Source of the DNA: Alphaproteobacteria bacterium
GTDB lineage: Bacteria > Pseudomonadota > Alphaproteobacteria > Caulobacterales > Caulobacteraceae
Length of the DNA stretch: 64,000 nucleotides
Reading direction: 5' to 3'
Assembly (NCBI GenBank): GCA_018820205.1
Contig: JAHJOK010000006.1
Coordinates: 1 to 64,000 of the forward strand
The stretch's first letter is position 1, and every line of letters starts with the position of its first letter. The position numbers and the translations under genes were made by a program. The notes beneath the pieces are model-generated. The model ran no database searches and was not told the origin of the DNA. It worked only from the letters and a program-made list of their open reading frames with translations. Positions 62,582 to 64,000 of this stretch are shown piece by piece.

Positions 62582-63721
62582 CTAGCGTTCGGCCGCGCCG
62601 GCGGGGGCCGTCGCCGGGGCAGCGGCGCGCGGGGCGACCACATTCACGCGGTCGCCGTCGCCCAGGAAGCCGGCGCCTTCCACCACGATCTGGGCGCCGA
62701 CATCCACCCCGGTGATCGAGGTCCGGTCGGCGGCGCGTGATTGCACGGTCACTTCCTGAAAACGGACATGGTTGTCGGTCTTCAGAATGAACACGCCGGA
62801 GCGGTTCTCACGGTACAGTATCGCCGCCGTGGGCACGGTGATGGTCGGCTGGGCGCCGACGTCGATCTGCGCCTTGGCGAACATGCCTGGCCGGAAGCCC
62901 CCCCCGCCCGACAGGGCGATGCGCGCGACGCCGAGGCGGCTGTCGGCGTCAACCTCGGGCGTCACGATACGCACCCGTCCTGTGGTCTGACCCACCTGAT
63001 CGGAGGAGATCGTCGCCGTCTGGCCTGCGCGGACCAGACCCAGTTCGGTCTCCGGCACCTGGGCGTCCAGCTCCAGCCGTCCGTCGCGGACCATGCGGAA
63101 CATTTCGGTTCCGGCCTGGACGATCTGGCCGCGCGTGACGCTGCGGCTGATGATCAGACCCGCGACCGGCGCCCGAAGGGTCGCCTGGGCCAGCCGCGTC
63201 CGGGTCTCGGACAGGGAAGCGCGCGCGGACGCCAGGTTGGCGGTCGAGGCGCGCTGGTTGGCCAGGGCCGTGTCCAGCGACGCCTGGCTGAGAAACCCGC
63301 GCTCCTTCAGTTCCTGCGCCCGGGCCAGTGCGGCCTCGTCACGCGCCAGATTGGCCTCGGCGGTCTGGACGCCGGCCTGTTGCTGACTCAACTGCGCGCG
63401 CAGCAGGGCGTCGTTCAACTGCACCAGGGGCTGGCCCTGACGGACGTAGGTTCCCTCGTCGACATAGACGGCCGTGGCGACCAGGCCGCCAGTCTCGGCG
63501 CCCACCGGCACCTCTTCCCAGGCCGAGACGCTGCCCGAGGCCGTGATGATGCGCGGCAGACTGGTCATCGCCGCGCTGGCGACTGTCACGGTGGGGCCTG
63601 ATGCGGCGGGCGCGCCGGAGGTCTCGGCTTTTTCCTCGCCGCCGCCGCCGCAGGCGGCGACGCCCAGGCCGAGGATGAGAGCAGAAGCGCGAAGCAGGCG
63701 GGTCGAAGGCGTGGGGGCCAC
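62582..63721 (-). CDS. RND efflux periplasmic adaptor lipoprotein
   Basis: 379 aa from GTG 63721 with AGGAT upstream. Lipobox GVAACG. A barrel-sandwich region (ASGSVSAWEEVPVGAETGGLV), a long coiled coil (QLSQQQAGVQTAEANLARDEAALARA), lipoyl halves RAPVAGLIISRSVTRGQIVQAGT and a beta-barrel/MP domain (VTVPTAAILYRENRSGVF). It links the permease to an outer-membrane channel. A possible promoter lies upstream, TTGAGG (63825-63830) and TATGAG (63802-63807), 17 bases apart on the minus strand. Confidence 0.93.
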   Translation of the reverse strand: MAPTPSTRLLRASALILGLGVAACGGGGEEKAETSGAPAASGPTVTVASAAMTSLPRIITASGSVSAWEEVPVGAETGGLVATAVYVDEGTYVRQGQPLVQLNDALLRAQLSQQQAGVQTAEANLARDEAALARAQELKERGFLSQASLDTALANQRASTANLASARASLSETRTRLAQATLRAPVAGLIISRSVTRGQIVQAGTEMFRMVRDGRLELDAQVPETELGLVRAGQTATISSDQVGQTTGRVRIVTPEVDADSRLGVARIALSGGGGFRPGMFAKAQIDVGAQPTITVPTAAILYRENRSGVFILKTDNHVRFQEVTVQSRAADRTSITGVDVGAQIVVEGAGFLGDGDRVNVVAPRAAAPATAPAGAAER

Positions 63722-63801
63722 GGAGCGATCCTGTGTCTGGGCGGGCGAGGGGAGCCGCGGGGAGGAGTCAGCCGGGGAACGACGCGTCCGACAGTTGCGG
63801 C

Positions 63802-63830
63802 CTCATACCAAGTTCGGACCCTGCCCTCAA
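63802..63830 (-). promoter_or_regulatory. Possible promoter of the RND operon
   Basis: Minus-strand TTGAGG (63825-63830) and TATGAG (63802-63807) are 17 bases apart, about 80 bases before the adaptor GTG. The rest of the 224-base divergent spacer to lepA shows no clear repressor dyad. Confidence 0.35.
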
Positions 63831-63945
63831 ACCTCAAGCGACGCTATTACGACGATGTAATCCGTGTCGCAGACAGTTGCGAACCCTCGGAGGGCAAGCC
63901 GTCGCGTTGGCGATTGCGCCTCGGCCATGCTAACCGCGCCGCAAC

Positions 63946-64000
63946 ATGACGACGCCCCCAATTTCCCGAATTCGAAACTTCAGTGTGGTGGCCCACATTG
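63946..64000 (+). CDS. lepA: Elongation factor 4 (LepA), N-terminal fragment (partial)
   Basis: The first 18 codons read MTTPPISRIRNFSVVAHI and run off the window. The next residues in LepA would be DHGKS, the start of the GTPase P-loop. IRNFSVVAHI is diagnostic of LepA, a ribosome back-translocating GTPase. The gene is divergent from the RND operon. Confidence 0.9.
   Translation, partial: MTTPPISRIRNFSVVAHI

Overview
The window is a high-GC, gene-dense chromosomal segment with no phage, CRISPR or rRNA. It looks like a member of the Caulobacteraceae, most likely Brevundimonas. The clues are the trpF-trpB-trpA-accD-folC gene order, several large TonB-dependent receptors, a deoxyhypusine-synthase-like protein next to an ornithine-type decarboxylase, a PhaR regulator, frequent 4-base stop/start overlaps, and terminators with GCGA tetraloops. 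The genus call is an inference from protein style and gene order, not from a database comparison.

Layout. 1-3.6 kb: tail of a TonB receptor, a methyltransferase, an alpha/beta-hydrolase with a TPR tail, and a lipoprotein-type MsrA. 3.6-9.5 kb: an Oar-like TonB receptor behind a near-perfect Pho box, then the agmatine-to-putrescine pair aguA/aguB. That pair is split by a small four-helix-bundle gene flanked by inverted repeats. 9.5-13 kb: a beta-helix protein, an acid-phosphatase-like lipoprotein, a small lipoprotein, and a His-rich PadR regulator divergent from a small acidic protein. 13-22.3 kb (minus strand): folC, accD, trpA, a secreted protein, trpB, trpF, vapC, vapB, an FAD oxidoreductase, a pseudouridine synthase and an RsmC-like methyltransferase. 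22.3-26 kb: thiolase, hemolysin III, phaR and small proteins.

26-34.9 kb: a divergent GT2/ArnT-like pair, HMG-CoA-lyase, an FkbM methyltransferase, short PutA and a GT4 glycosyltransferase. 34.9-38.6 kb: a phnC-phnD-phnE transporter operon ending in a PstS-like binding protein. 38.7-44.4 kb: a DUF2254 membrane protein, the decarboxylase and DHS-like pair (probable homospermidine synthesis) and a ThDP enzyme. 44.5-51.7 kb: entericidin, a small membrane protein, then a minus-strand run of a MerR regulator, two acyl-CoA dehydrogenases, a small ORF, rsmE, a channel-like protein and gshA. 51.8-56.4 kb: DoxX, a DUF2975/XRE pair, SelO, and nhaA behind a structured leader. 56.6-64 kb: a second TonB receptor, an RND efflux pump with its adaptor, and the first codons of lepA.

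How parts work together. aguA/aguB, the decarboxylase and the DHS-like enzyme form a polyamine theme. The Pho-boxed receptor, the PhnCDE/PstS operon and the acid phosphatase form a phosphorus-acquisition theme, although only the receptor has a visible Pho box. The MerR regulator with a LiuR-like operator probably controls the acyl-CoA dehydrogenases. The most promising unusual items are the repeat-flanked four-helix-bundle cassette in aguAB, the likely nhaA-II-type RNA leader, the vapBC pair joined to trpF, the PhnCDE/PstS hybrid and the DHS-like enzyme. Three families of 100-160 bp inverted-repeat elements occupy intergenic spaces.
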